From Artocarpus heterophyllus (Eukaryota; Streptophyta; Magnoliopsida; Rosales; Moraceae), in assembly GCA_025403435.1 (NCBI GenBank), contig CM046339.1, forward strand, positions 3,054,212 to 3,118,211: 64,000 bases of DNA, in the 5' to 3' direction. The position numbers were made by a program, and so were the translations under genes. The notes under the pieces are model-generated. The model saw only the letters and a list, made by a program, of their open reading frames with translations. It was not told where the DNA came from and did no database searches. Position 1 is the stretch's first letter, and the number at the start of each line of letters is the position of its first letter. Shown piece after piece: positions 25,425-37,591 of the stretch.

Positions 25425-27312
25425 CATTGGAAAAACAATACACAATGAAATTTTAAAAGTTTTTTATATTAGAGTATTTTCTAAAACACAAGTTTGACAC
25501 ATTATATGTATAAATTAACTAGATCTTACTAACCTTTATATGCTGAAGAACTTCCACAATCCATGAAGAGAAGTAACATTCTAGAAGAGCCTCAATCAAC
25601 TAGTCTTCTTTGCTATTCTCTATCCACGATCGGAGTGAGCGTGGGCTCATGTTGTTCAGCTTTTCCCAAGTGACTCTCCTTCAAACTAATTAAGAGAACC
25701 CAAAGTTAGCATTCGTGATTTGTGAACAAGAGCTCTCAGGGAGTTTTCAAAATCTCACTAGTAGAGTTTCATTCTTAATCTCTCAATTGATCTAAATAAT
25801 AATAGAGACTCACTCCCTTTATATAGAGGTCAGACTTGGGTCAATTATTATCAGATAAGGCCTCAAAATCCGAGTTTGAATCAATTTCAAATTTGAATCC
25901 ATGTAATCAGACTCGGAGTCTAATAGCCTTGGTTGACCGTGATACAAAGGCACAGTCGAACGCGTTGTCGTAGATACCAGTTTGAATTTTAATTCAAACT
26001 CTAAGGTTAATCCGATAGATATTATTACAACCTATTAGATAACTCCTATCTTATTAGTTCTAGGTATCTTTGATAGAGTTTCAATTTTAATTCAAATAAC
26101 CCAATAGAGAAGTTATCTAATTAAAATAATCGCATCCCAAAAAACCCATACAAATAAGATATTATCCACAATAATTCAACATATTTATCTTAAATTAATT
26201 CACTAAATTAATTCAACCAATAAACTAATATGTTTATCTTAAATTAATTACAGAATTAATTCAACTGATAAATTAACATAAATTATTAAATCCAATTAAC
26301 TTGAATTTTAGTCAATCTAATAATTTCACATAAGTCACCAATTATTAAAAAAGCATGCCGTATCGTTAAAGGATTTTTGTGAGCTAGCTAAGGGGACCAA
26401 ATAGACCTATATAGTTCAAGCTCCCGATAATTATGAAACCCAATATCCCAGATATACGTTTCATAATTATCAACTCCAACATCACTCTACTAAAAGCTTG
26501 AAGCTGTACTCTTGAACTATATAGAATTATGAAGCCTGTATAGCTAAGTCTTCATTACAAATCATAATGTATCGTATCCCTATAGAATTATCCATAATTA
26601 GCTTAAGGACAAGTTCTGTCTTACCTTCCCAATTATTTTTCTCTTATGTTCTATTATCTCACCATAAAAAAACTTACCATCCAAAGATAGCATACCATTC
26701 GATTACACATATGTATCCAAATGGTTGAGCGCTCCAGTTTTCCAATTACAAGATAATGCATATAAAAGGATATCACTACTCCTAAAGAGGAGCTATGAAT
26801 TCCATATCTATGAATAACAAGTCTACGCCATCAAGAGTCATGCCTCCAACATACCGATATGCGTGTCACCCTTTGGTACATCAAAAGACATAAGTCAAGA
26901 CAACGGACCTACTATTCATCTCAAGATTAAGATACAATACAAATGATTGTCTAAAGTAATCAATTTGTCGAGACAGAATTACTAATCTAAATCAATTTAC
27001 TTTATGTCCCGATCCAACACATCGTCACCTATAATAATGTGCCAATGTTTCTATTCGCGGAGTCCATCTCCAATGGTCAAGAAAACCATCGCCTTAAGAA
27101 TCGTGTCTTCCGTATAATTTGTCCATCATATACCTAATTCTTAAAGGTTTAGATCGACAGTCTCAGATTATTGTTTGCTTAACATATATTCAACAAATAT
27201 GAACTTAAAGAGGACAAGATTCGGTATATAAATAATAAATAAATTCTTTATTGATAAAAACGTCTCAAAAAACATGTTACATTTTTACTCCTTAGGGCAT
27301 ACATGTCCAACA
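25425..27312 (-). mobile_element. solo copia LTR inserted in H1 gag
   Basis: A single LTR in reverse orientation, 1888 bp, with TTACC on both sides (25420-25424 and 27313-27317). The plus-strand start reads CATTGG where siblings read TGTTGG, so the terminal TG has mutated. The gag frame resumes immediately after the right duplication. A solo LTR arises when the two LTRs of a full element recombine. It carries a TATA box (25813-25826) and the GGTTGACC type of U3 motif. Confidence 0.9.
25813..25826 (-). promoter_or_regulatory. TATA box of solo LTR
   Basis: The minus strand reads CTATATAAAGGGAG, identical to the LTRs at 28362 and 32285. A fusion transcript could start here toward lower coordinates. 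Confidence 0.6.
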
Positions 27313-27769
27313 TTACCTTGCTATGACTCAAACCCATGGAGCTGATATCGATGCTGAGTCACAGATGACTATAGTTTTTAATACTCTATCTAAGGAGTTC
27401 ATCTCATTTAGATCTTCATATAATTTAAGCAATAGACAGGATGTGACCTTAACTGAGTTGATGAAACAGTTACAGGAGTTCGAAAATCTAATTAGGGAAA
27501 CTCCTGCTAGTAGTGAGGCTAACTTGGCTATTGCGTCTAGTTCCAATCCTAAACTAGGGAATGGAAAGAAGCAAAGGGCTAAGAACAAAAAATCTTCTAT
27601 TTCAACGAATGGCAAGAATAAGAAGAAGAAAAAGAAGAACCCAAAAAAACTAAAATCCTTTTTTATGGGAAAGTTTGACACATTAAAAAGAATTGCAAGG
27701 ACTTCCTTTCTCAAGGAGGTCAGTGTGAACTTTTGGTTATTGAAACTTATTTAGTTGAGGAATCAAGTG
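27313..27769 (+). pseudogene. gag: H1 gag, C-terminal part with decayed zinc knuckle
   Basis: The frame from about 27323 covers the Gag segment with LTELMKQLQEFENLIRE, then a Lys-rich stretch and the site of the CCHC knuckle. The knuckle is destroyed: the cysteines and histidine expected in KLKCFFxxKxGHIKKHC are replaced (KLKSFFMGKFDTLKRI). Together with 25007-25424 it makes one split gag. Confidence 0.8.
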
Positions 27770-28361
27770 ACACTTGGGTCATAGATTCTGGAGCAACTAA
27801 TTATGTTTGCGTTTCTTTATAAGAGTTCAAGGAAACGAGAAATCTGCTGCATGAGGACTTCACGTTATGAATGGGCGATGGATCTTTATGTTAGTTTAAG
27901 CAGTGGGAGACGTCCATCTTTATTTTGATAATCATAGGATTTTAGTTTTGAATGATTGTTTTTATGTTCCTAGACTTAAAAGAAATTTAATATTTATTGC
28001 TTGCTTATTTAAATACTCTTATTCAGTATCTTTTAATGATAAAGTGGTGATTTATAAAAACAAATACTCTATCTATGATGGTTGGATGCAAAACAATCTC
28101 TGTTTTATCAAACCTAAGATGAACATACTACTTAAGACTGAGGTTAATGATAATAACTCTAAAAGACTTAAGATTTCTTGCTTTAATAAGATTTATCTTT
28201 AGCATTTGCAATTAGGTCATATTAGCCTAAATAGGATTCAAAGGTTGATAAGGAATGGACCTTTAAGTCACTTAGAGATGGAATTTATACCACAATGTGA
28301 ATCTTATTTAGAGGGCAAAATGACCAAAAGACCATTTGGGCCTAAGGGCAATAGGGCCAAA
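27770..28361 (+). pseudogene. pol: H1 protease and integrase zinc-binding region
   Basis: An aspartic protease motif survives as WVIDSGATN near 27775. It is followed by the copia GAG-pre-integrase region, with YVPRLKRNLIFIACLF near 27965 and LGHISLNRIQ near 28211. The integrase zinc site is damaged (CESY in place of CESC). There are several frame breaks. Cut at 28361 by the next insertion; continues at 34304. Confidence 0.82.
28357..28361. repeat. target-site duplication CCAAA
   Basis: CCAAA at 28357-28361 is repeated at 34299-34303 on the other side of the inserted copia element. Confidence 0.9.
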
Positions 28362-28750
28362 TGTTGGAAACAAAGTACGCAGCGGAATTTTTAAAAATTT
28401 ATCCATCAGAGTAATTTCTAAAACATAAGTTTGACATGTTATATATATAAATTAAATAGATCTTACTAACCTCAGTGTGCTGAAGAACCTCCGCAACCTG
28501 TGTAGAGAAGAAACGTTCCAGAATAGCGTCAACCAGCTGGTCTTCTTTGCTATTCTCTATCCACAACCGGAGTGAGTGTGGGCTCACACGTACAGCTCTT
28601 CCACCGGTGACTCTCCTTCTAACCAATAGATAGAACCCAAAGCTAGTGTTCGTGATTTGTGAACAAAACCTCTCAGGGAGTTTTTGGATGCTCACTAGAA
28701 GAGTATCACTCTTAATCTCTCAAATTGATCTTAGTAAATCATGAGACTCA

Positions 28751-28764
28751 CTCCCTTTATATAG
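28751..28764 (-). promoter_or_regulatory. TATA box of copia LTR
   Basis: Minus strand CTATATAAAGGGAG, 115 bp downstream of the GC-rich array. Confidence 0.6.
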
Positions 28765-28878
28765 CTATTGGTCCTGGGGTCAGTCCATATCAGATTAGGT
28801 CTCAAAAACTCGAAACAGAATCAAGTTCGGATCAATATCTGATAAGATCCGCGTGAAAACGCGTAATCTTATCTCCTG

Positions 28879-28983
28879 CTGATCGACAGGCCGAACATTC
28901 TGATCGGTAGGCCAAACATTCTGATCGGTAGGCCGAACAGGCCAGTTCGGTAGGCCGACCACGTCATTCGGCAGGCCGAACTC
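28879..28983. repeat. GC-rich array in copia U3
   Basis: The clearest U3 array: on the plus strand, consecutive units GATCGACAGGCCGAAC, GATCGGTAGGCCAAAC, GATCGGTAGGCCGAAC, GTTCGGTAGGCCGACC and TTCGGCAGGCCGAAC, spaced about 20-22 bp. Confidence 0.85.
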
Positions 28984-30408
28984 CCGAGAAAAAATCTCCA
29001 CGAATCTTTTATTTTCCACCCGAGATTCTAAAGGATAAAGTCTCAGTTTTGATTCAAATAACCCAATAGAGAAGATATCTTATCAAAACAAACTTTATCA
29101 AGATAATCTCTAAGAAAATAAATCAATTCACAATAATTCTACAAGTTTATCTTGATCTAATTTATCCAAAATTAAATCAACTGATAAACAGACAAGAATT
29201 ATCTGATCGCAATAATTCAACAAGTTTATCTTGAACTAATTTCTTACAAAATTAATTCAACAGATAAATAGACATGAATTATTTCATTCTTACAAATTTT
29301 AAACCAATCAGATAAATCCGACATAAGTCACCAATTATTGGAAAAGCACGCCTTGTCATTATAGGATTTTGTGAGCTAGCAAAGGGGACCAAAATGGACC
29401 TTTAAAGTTCAAGCTCATGATGATTATGAAACCCAATATCCCATATATACATTTCACAATTATCAACTCCAACGCTACTCCACTAAAAGCTTGGAGCTGC
29501 ACTCTCGAACTTTATAGAATTACGAAGTTCGTGCAGCTAAGTCTCCATAACATATTATAGTGCATCGTATCCCCATATGATAATCCATAATCGGCTTAAG
29601 GACAAGTTCTGTCTTACCTTCCCGATTAATTTTATCTTACGTTCCATTGTCTCACCATTAGAAAACTTACCATTCAAAGATAGTATACCATTCGGTTACA
29701 CCTATGTATCCAGATGGTTGAGCGCTCCAGTTTTCCAATTACAGGACAACGCATATAAGAGGATATCATTACTCATTAAGAGGAGCTATGGATTCCATAT
29801 CTATGAATAATAAGTCTACGCAATCAAAAGTCATGCCTCCAACGTACCGGCATGCATACCACTATAGAGATGTGGGAGTCACCCATTGGTACATCAAAAG
29901 ATACAAGTCGAGACAACAGACCCACTATTCATCTCAGGATTAAGATACAATACAAATGACTGTCTAAAGTGAATTGATTTGTCGAGACAGAATTATTAAT
30001 CCAAATCAATTCACTTCATGTCCCGATCCAACACATCGTCACCTATGACAACGTGCCAATGTTTCTATTCACGGAGTCTAACTCCGATGGCCAAGACAAA
30101 CCATCTCCCAAAAAGGGATATAGACAACATAACAATCTTTACATGAATAAAGCGCCCAACTTTATTCCCTCGATTGCGGATCATATGTTTTAGACCATCA
30201 CCTTAAGAATCGTGTCTACCACATAATCATCCCATCATATGCCCAATTCTTAAGGTTTAGACTGACAGTCTCAAACTACTGTTTGCTTATTCAACAAATA
30301 TGAACGTAAAGAGGACAAGATTTGGTATATAAATGAATAAATTCTTTATTGATAAAAATGTCTCCAAAAACGTATTACATTTTTACTCCTTAGGGCATAC
30401 ATGTCTAA

Positions 30409-30691
30409 GATCTGCTTTGCAGTCTCATAAGCCTAATATTGAGCCTGCAGCACGTTGTTCATGCTAGCCATAATAGCAACGGGCCTGATCATTAGCATCT
30501 TTCCAGCGATCGTATGCTTGGAATTGCTCATTACTTGAGTCTCCCGTAGGCTCGGGAGGGCAAGGAGTTGTCAGAATATATTTTAGTTTCTCAAAGGAAA
30601 GGATGATGTCTAGGTTCCATTTCCAATCGTTATAATTCTCACCGGTTAATTGGTTTTTGTCAAGTATCGATGATAAAGCGTTTTTAGACAT
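30409..30691 (-). pseudogene. gag: gag remnant of deletion derivative
   Basis: ATG at 30691. About 75 codons read MSKNALSSILDKNQLTGENY and onward through a PEPTGDSSNEQFQAYDRWKD segment, then a frameshift (two bases short compared with the copy at about 60890). The frame runs into the deletion junction at 30408/30409. It is the best preserved Gag start in the window. Confidence 0.82.
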
Positions 30692-31605
30692 TTTCAATCT
30701 ACAACAAAGAATCATATACCAAAACATAAGCAAACATATATAATAATTTAGTAAGATAACACAATCATGTAAAATCATACAAATGTGTTTATGTGTCAAA
30801 ACCTTGAAAATATCACAACCTTACAACGATAATTCCCAACTCAGAATTCAACAAGCTCCTAGGGGAGTCATGCCAAATTCAATCAGGAACACAGATCTCC
30901 TCCTGATTAATATATGCCATCCAAGACCCGTATGATCCAGCCTATACTAATAATCGTTTCTTTGGCCATTAATTTTATTAACAGAGCTCCTAGGGGAGGT
31001 TAATAATAAAATTAACGTGAGTATATAACCACCGTTTCAATATTTTATCCATGATTTATAATCACCACCTAGGGGTGTGCAACCATAAATCATACTAAAA
31101 TACCTTATCCTTTCAGAGATCCAATCTGGTACATGATAGAAATCCCTTCCTACGGGTCAGGACCACCATGTTCTTTCTATGGACCAACGATGGAGGCCTT
31201 AGGCCATCTCTTCGAAAACCTTCTCCCACTCAATCTTTTGAAGTCAAAGTTTTATTTTAAAATTATGCATGAACAATTTTAATATGAGCGGCACTCCCTA
31301 TTCTATATGACATGTTATCAATATACATGGTAAATCATATTATAATGCAGACAAGCAAAGCTACAAGCAAAATAATAATAACCGTAATATTATGGTTCCA
31401 CCCTAGAGAATAGAAAACTAAGATTACAAGAGAATAATCGAGACATTTATCGATTCTTCGTCCTCGAATCCTCAAGCTGTATCCTTCTTCATGTAAAATC
31501 CATCTTCAAGTCTTCAATCCCGTATGAATCCATATTTTCGTCCCAAAAATAAAATTAAAACTACACCAGAAAAATTGCACCTTTTCTAGACACTTGGCAG
31601 CTCTA

Positions 31606-31771
31606 GGTCGGCAGGCCGATCTGGATGATCGGCCTGCCGATCATGAAGGTTCGGCCTGCCGGCAGAGCGCCAAAATTACTGCCCCACTGTTGGCCTGCCG
31701 GACCACACATCCGGCCTACCGATCTATGACCTTCGGCCTGTTGAACTGTGAGGTCTGACATGCCGACCAAG
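31606..31771. repeat. GC-rich array in copia leader
   Basis: Seven or so units with plus-strand forms GTCGGCAGGCCGATC, ATCGGCCTGCCGATC, TTCGGCCTGCCGGC and CCGGCCTACCGATC. Confidence 0.82.
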
Positions 31772-32673
31772 CAGAAAACGCACATTCCAGAAAATACAAT
31801 TTTAATGTAATTTATCAATTTTATTTTCAACAATTCAAAAACATAAAATTAGAGACTCAGGAAATACCTAAAGACGCCATCATCAATCTTCTAGATCTGA
31901 CTTCTCGATCCGTCTTCTCCGAATAATTATTTAATTACAAAATTCTTACAAATTTAAAAATAAATAACAATTCCTAGACGAAGATGATGGTCCGCCATCT
32001 AATTACATAAAAAACCTAGATACACATTCTAACCTCTAAGAAACCATAACCGGTATGAATTAATTAATTAATAAATAATTAAACAATGATTTAATCAACT
32101 ATAATTAATTAATAAATATTCACCACATAATCCATGACAACATATATATTATATAGAAACCTAGAGTGCCATCTCTCTATAAAATTCAATTCAAGCATAG
32201 GAGAGATTAAAATCACAAAATTTATGCATATAACACGATCACAAACTTGCAAATTTATGTAAAAACCTCGGCTCTGACACCAATTGTTGGAAACAAAGTG
32301 CGCAGTGGAATTTTAAAAAAATTTTCCATCAGAGTAATTTCCAAAACACAAGTTTGACATGTTATATATATAAATTAAACAGATCTTACTAACCTCAGTG
32401 TGCCGAAAAACCTCCGCAACTTGTGTAGAGAAGTAACGTTCCAAAAGATCCTCAACCAACTAGTCTTCTTTGCTATTCTCTATCCACAACCGGAGTGAGT
32501 GTGGACTCACATGTACAACTCTTCCACCGGTGACTCTCCTTCCAACCAATAGATAGAACCCAAAGCTAGTGTTCGTGATTTGTGAACAAAAGCTCTTAGG
32601 GAGTTTTTAGATGCTCACTAGAAGAGTATCACTCCTAATCTCTCAAATTGATCTAAGTAAATCATGAGACTCA

Positions 32674-32687
32674 CTCCCTTTATATAG
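32674..32687 (-). promoter_or_regulatory. TATA box of copia LTR
   Basis: Minus strand CTATATAAAGGGAG. Confidence 0.6.
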
Positions 32688-32800
32688 CTATTGGTCCTGC
32701 AGTCAGTCCATATCAGATTAGCTCTCAAAAACTCGAAACAGAATCAAGTTTGGATCAATATCTGATAAGATCTGTGTGAAAATGCATAATCTTATCTCCC

Positions 32801-32864
32801 GCTGATCGGCAGGCCAAACAGACCAGTTCGACAGGCCAACCACATCATTCGGCAAGCCGAACTT
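32801..32864. repeat. GC-rich array in copia U3 (shorter)
   Basis: Three units (GATCGGCAGGCCAAAC, GTTCGACAGGCCAACC, TTCGGCAAGCCGAAC). It has two units fewer than the partner LTR at 28879-28983, so the array has changed in length since the two LTRs were made from one template. Confidence 0.75.
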
Positions 32865-34298
32865 CTGAGAAAAAATTTCTACGAATCTTTTATTTTCCAC
32901 CAGAGATTCTAAAGGATAAAGTCGTAGTTTTGATTCAAATAACCCAATAGAGAAGATATCTGATCAAAACAAACTTTATCAAGATAATCTCTAAGAAAAT
33001 AAATCAATTCACAATAATTCTACAAGTTTATCTTGATCTAATTTATCCAAAATTAAATCAACCGATAAACAGACAAGAATTATCTGATTGCAATAATTCA
33101 ACAAGTTTATCTTGAACTAATTTCTTACAAAATTAATTCAACCGATAAACAGACATGAATTATTTGATTCTTACAAATTTTAAACCAATCTGATAAATCC
33201 GACATAAGTCACCAATTATTGGAAAAGCACGCCGTGTCATTACAGGATTTTGTGAGCTAGCAAAGGGGACCAAAATGGACCTATAAAGTTCAAGCTCATG
33301 ATGATTATGAAACCCAATATCCCAGATATACATTCCACAATTATCAACTCCAACGCTACTCCACTAAAAGCTTAGAGCTGCACTCTCGAACTTTATAGAA
33401 TTACGAAGCTCGTGTAGCTAAGTCTTCATGACATATCATAGTGTATCGTATCCCCATATGATAATCCATAATCGGCTTAAGGACAAGTTCTGTCTTACCT
33501 TTTCGATTATTTTTATCTTACGTTCCATTGTCTTACCATTAGAAAACTTGCCATCCAAAGATAGTATACCATTCAGTTACACCTATGTATCCAGATGGTT
33601 GAGCGCTCCAGTTTTTCAATTACAGGACAACGCATATAAGAGGATATCATTACTCATTAAGAGGAGCTATGGATTCCATATCTATGAATAACAAGTCTAC
33701 GCAATCAAAAGTCATGCCTCCAACGTACCGGCATGCATACCACTATAGAGACGTGGAAGTCACCCTGTGGTACATCAAAAGACACAAGTCGAGACAACGG
33801 GCCCACTATTCATCTCAGGATTAAGATACAATACAAATGACTGTCTAAAGTGAATCGATTTACCGAGACAGAATTATTAATCTAAATCAATTCACTTTAT
33901 GTCCCGATCCAACACATCGTCACCTATGACAACGTGCCAATGTTTCTATTCATGGAGTCCAACTCCGATGGCCAAGACAAACCATCTCCCAAAAAGGGAT
34001 ATAGACAACATAACAATCTTTACATGAATAAAGCGCCCAACTTTATTCCCTCGATTGTGGATCATATGTTTTAGACCATCACCTTAAGAATCGTGTCTAC
34101 CGCATAATCATCCCATCATATGCCCAATTCTTAAGGTTTAGACTAACAGTCTCAGACTACTGTTTGCTTATCATACATTCAACAAATATGAATGTAAAGG
34201 GGACAGGATTTGGTATATAAATGAATAAATTCTTTATTGATAAAAATGTCTCCAAAAACGTATTACATTTTTAGTCCTTAGGGCATACATGTCTAACA

Positions 34299-35305
34299 CC
34301 AAAGGGGTTTTAAAACTTGTGCATAGTGATGTTTGTGGTCCCTTGAACATCAAGGCATGTGGAAGGTATGAGTATTTTGTCACTTTTATTGATGATTACT
34401 CAAATGATATGTATAACTAATGCATCAAAAAAGTTAAACTTTTAACAAGTTCAGAGAGTTTTGGACTGAAGTGGAAAAGTAATAAGGTAAACCCATAAAG
34501 GCACTTCGATCTAATCGAGGTTGGGAAAACCTCTCCAATGAGTTCTTAGGACACTTATTAGAGAATGGGATTTTATCCTATTTGACTGCGCTGGGCACTC
34601 CACAGCAGAATGACATAGCTGAGAGAAGGAATAGGACTTAATTGGACATGGTTACATTCATGATAAGTTATTCGACATTACCTTTAACATTTTGGGGATA
34701 TGCACTATAAATTGCATGCTATCTTTTGAACAATGTGCCTTTAAAATCAGTTCCTAAAACTCCTCACGAGTTGTAGATGGGTAGGAAGACATCTTTAAAC
34801 CATATTTGCATATAGGGATGTCTGGCTCATGTCTTATATAAGGAAGCAAACAAGTTGAAAGTACATTCAGAGGTTTATGTGTTTGTAGGATATCCAAAAG
34901 AGACTAAAGGGGGTTATTTCTATAACCCAAAAGAAAATAGAGTCATGGTTTCAACGAATACAACATTCCTTGAGGAAAGTTACATAAACGACTTTAAGCC
35001 TCGAAGTAAAGTGGTACTCGAGGAATTAGCAAGTGATTTGATCAATCCGAAGGTTCTGGTTGAAACCAATCTAATCAATGTAGAAAAACCGACCGAACAA
35101 CAACCTAAGGGGCATTGGCGTAATGGGAGGATCGGATGTCAACCCAAGAGGTATATGTTTAATGTTAAGTCTACTTGGCTGAACCAGTTGAACATGATAA
35201 CGATCCTTATACTTATGCAGAGGCTATGGAGGATGTTGATTCAAAGCTCTGGACAGAAGCCATGAACACTGAGATGAAGTCTATAGAGACTAATCGAGTC
35301 TAGGA
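34299..35305 (+). pseudogene. pol: H1 integrase core and C-terminal region
   Basis: Resumes at the right CCAAA. The first catalytic Asp is seen in VHSDVCGPLN (about 34316-34350). At the second catalytic site the expected RSDRGGEY reads RSNRGWEN. Later come the TALGTPQQN region and an intact 136-codon frame (34855-35265) with VYVFVGYPKETKGGYFYNP. Multiple stops. Interrupted at 35305 just after the start of the reverse transcriptase region. Confidence 0.82.
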
Positions 35306-35569
35306 TGTAACGTCCCAAAAGTTAATTAAATGGTTTTAGTGTGAAAATGGTGGGTTAGTGTGCCATGATGAATGATTTAAACTTAATTTGATCATTTTAT
35401 GAAATTTCTAAATTAACATTATTTTTTATTATTTAAATGATTTTTAATTACGCTTAATTATTTTCAATTGTTATTTTAAAATTTTGAAATAAAACAATTT
35501 ATCAAATGACCAACAAGTCCCACTTAGGAAAAACTATGTGCAGGACATGGTTTCTCCTTCACGGTTTGC

Positions 35570-35695
35570 TCTCTCCTTCCCTCTATTCATTTCTCCCTCT
35601 CCTTCTCTTCCTCACTCACTCACGCTCTCTCTTAGCTCTCTCTCTCATTCTCTCATCACACTCTCTCTCCGTCTCTCTCTTTCTCTCTTATTTTC
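35570..35695 (+). repeat. polypyrimidine (CT) tract in gypsy LTR
   Basis: CT-rich tract with runs of TCTCTCTC. Equivalent tracts lie at about 53895-54003 (plus) and 2870-2985 (minus sense), so it is a conserved LTR component. Confidence 0.75.
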
Positions 35696-36154
35696 TCAAA
35701 TTTTGATTTCAAAAATCAAGCTAAGCTTTCAATTTTTAGTGGATTAAAGGCTCAGGAACGTGATTTAATAACCACAAACTCGATTCAAGAATTGAATTAA
35801 GGTTAGTTTTTAAATTTTCAAAACTTTTTCAATTTTCTTTGTATTTTGAAATCTAAGTTCATTTAAGCTTGGAAAACCTTTAATCTAAGTTAGAGGAACA
35901 TAAAATGATTAGAATTTAAACTTGGTTTGATCAGAAACAGATTTAAATCAAGATTTTTCATTTTTCCTCCATTTTTCTTATTTTCAGATTTTCTATGCAA
36001 AACTTGTTTAGATTAGTTTAAAAGCATCTTATAATGTTTTTCCAACATCTATAAATGTTTTCTATGCCTGAGAATTGAGAAAAACAGGTTGAAATGAGGA
36101 TTTGGGCTCGGGGAGGCCGAAACCCATTCTTGAAAAATTCTAGAATTTTCCATT

Positions 36155-36284
36155 TTGATAGGCCGAACTTCGTGTTCGACAGGCCGGATTCATACGATCT
36201 GCAGGCCAAACCTGGAAAAGTTTGACCGACTGGACCTGGCTTGCTGGCAGGCCCAGCTGCATAATTTAGTAGGCCGACCGAGCA
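36155..36284. repeat. GC-rich array in gypsy LTR
   Basis: Five or six degenerate units, for example GATAGGCCGAAC, TTCGACAGGCCGGA and AGTAGGCCGACC. Same sense orientation relative to the LTR as in the gypsy LTR fragment at 53611. Confidence 0.75.
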
Positions 36285-37591
36285 TAGTGAAAATTTGTCA
36301 TTTTCCACCCATTTTTACTATTTTAAAACCTCGATTGAGAATTTAAACTTTATAGTATGATTTTATGAACTAAATGACACACTAGGACACCATGTGGTAG
36401 GTTAGTAATGTAAAATATCCTAAGTTAGAAATTGATGAGCTTAGTTTATGTTTAAGGTTGTTCAAGGTTCCGCGGGGCCAATATGTAGCGAACCGGGATT
36501 ATAGTGTAGGACACCAGCACGAGTATTGAGGTAGGACTTCTACCCCTTCCTTGGTCGTCAAGCTTTTAATGATTTTGAACTTAAAGAATTCTATTTTAAA
36601 ATGTTTTCAATAAATGATATAATGTTTTGAATGTTTTCAAAAGGGGGCTTCTGGCTACAACCCGATTTCTTTCAAAATGATCTTTTACAAAATGATCTCC
36701 TTCAAAGAGATTGCTTTCGAATGATTTCTTTTAAAACAATTTCAGGGAACAGTTTAGATAAACTTCTTAGTAATTTTCATTATTTGTCAAAGAATGAATA
36801 CTTATAATGAATCCAATAATGAATGTAATTAAGAATATTCGGTAACAAGGGACTTAAGTAATAATAAATATACATGAGGGCATGATGCTATATTCAGAGA
36901 TTGGGTTATGTAGCGTGCGACCTTGGGGGCAGGTCCTAAAACCTAGCTGCGCCACTACAGTGGTGATAAATATAGTTTGCCAGAGCAGAGAAAAAGGTAC
37001 TCTCTAGACGAACTACTTTTGATAAGATTTATTTAAAAGAATTTATTTATTTATTTAACCCTGTTCTTTTAATCACTTCCCTGAAAGGTGAACTTCATGT
37101 TTAAATTGTTTATTTGTTTTAAAACATAGTCCTACTGAGCCTTTCGCTCACTTTTTACTTATCTTCAAACCTTTTTTCCTCTAGGTGAAATTTAGCTTAG
37201 GACTAACGGAAAGTCCACTGCGCAGATACGCGAGCAATAAAGGATCTTGAGTAGGTTAGTAGCTGTAGTAGATCAAGGCATGTATTATTTAAATTTTATT
37301 TTTAATGTTGGACTGTAACTATATTAATTTATTATCGATACTATGTGTGTGTACACATTGTGGGCCAGGTGGTACCCAACACGTACCCTCCTTGCCCTCT
37401 TTATCATTTTATTTCTTTTATTTCTTCCTTATCCGTTTTTACTATTTTTTTAATAATTGATCAAAAGTTCTTAAATTGTATCGCATTTTAATATAATTAA
37501 TTAATCCTTTAAATTGAAAATTTTTGACAAAAACTCAATTAAATTAATTTAATCAACCATCACGTCACCTCTCATACTCTGGGACATGACA

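Larger units (their letters stand above)
28362..30408 (-). repeat. 3' LTR of deletion derivative
   Basis: Plus strand starts TGTTGGAAACAAAGTACGC. The expected end GTCTAACA is cut to GTCTAA by the internal deletion. It contains a TATA box at 28751-28764 and a GC-rich array at 28879-28983. Confidence 0.88.
28362..34298 (-). mobile_element. copia deletion derivative inserted in H1 integrase
   Basis: 5937 bp, reverse orientation, flanked by CCAAA. It has a 3' LTR (28362-30408) and a 5' LTR (32285-34298), but only 1.88 kb in between: primer site, leader and about 94 codons of gag. Everything from early gag to the purine tract is gone. The deletion ends exactly at the LTR edge, missing only the last two bases (CA), with AA shared at the junction. 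The two LTRs look much alike, so the insertion is younger than H1. It could be mobilised only in trans, if at all. Confidence 0.9.
32285..34298 (-). repeat. 5' LTR of deletion derivative (2014 bp)
   Basis: Plus strand TGTTGGAAACAAAGTGCGC to GTCTAACA. The primer-binding site follows on the minus strand (complement of ACACCAAT at 32277-32284, preceded by GGCTCTG). Confidence 0.9.
35306..37591 (+). mobile_element. gypsy solo LTR inserted in H1
   Basis: 2286 bp from TGTAACGTCCC to GGGACATGACA, with TAGGA on both sides (35301-35305 and 37592-37596). Same family as the LTR at 1139-3264, opposite orientation. Contents in order: polypyrimidine tract (about 35570-35695), GC-rich array (36155-36284), and the block near 36900-36970 that also occurs in the other LTR. 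No internal region remains. Confidence 0.9.

Noticed and set aside
34855..35265. 136-codon frame as an independent gene
   Set aside because: It aligns with the integrase-to-RT connection of the copia element (VGYPKETKGGYFYNP), so it is part of H1.
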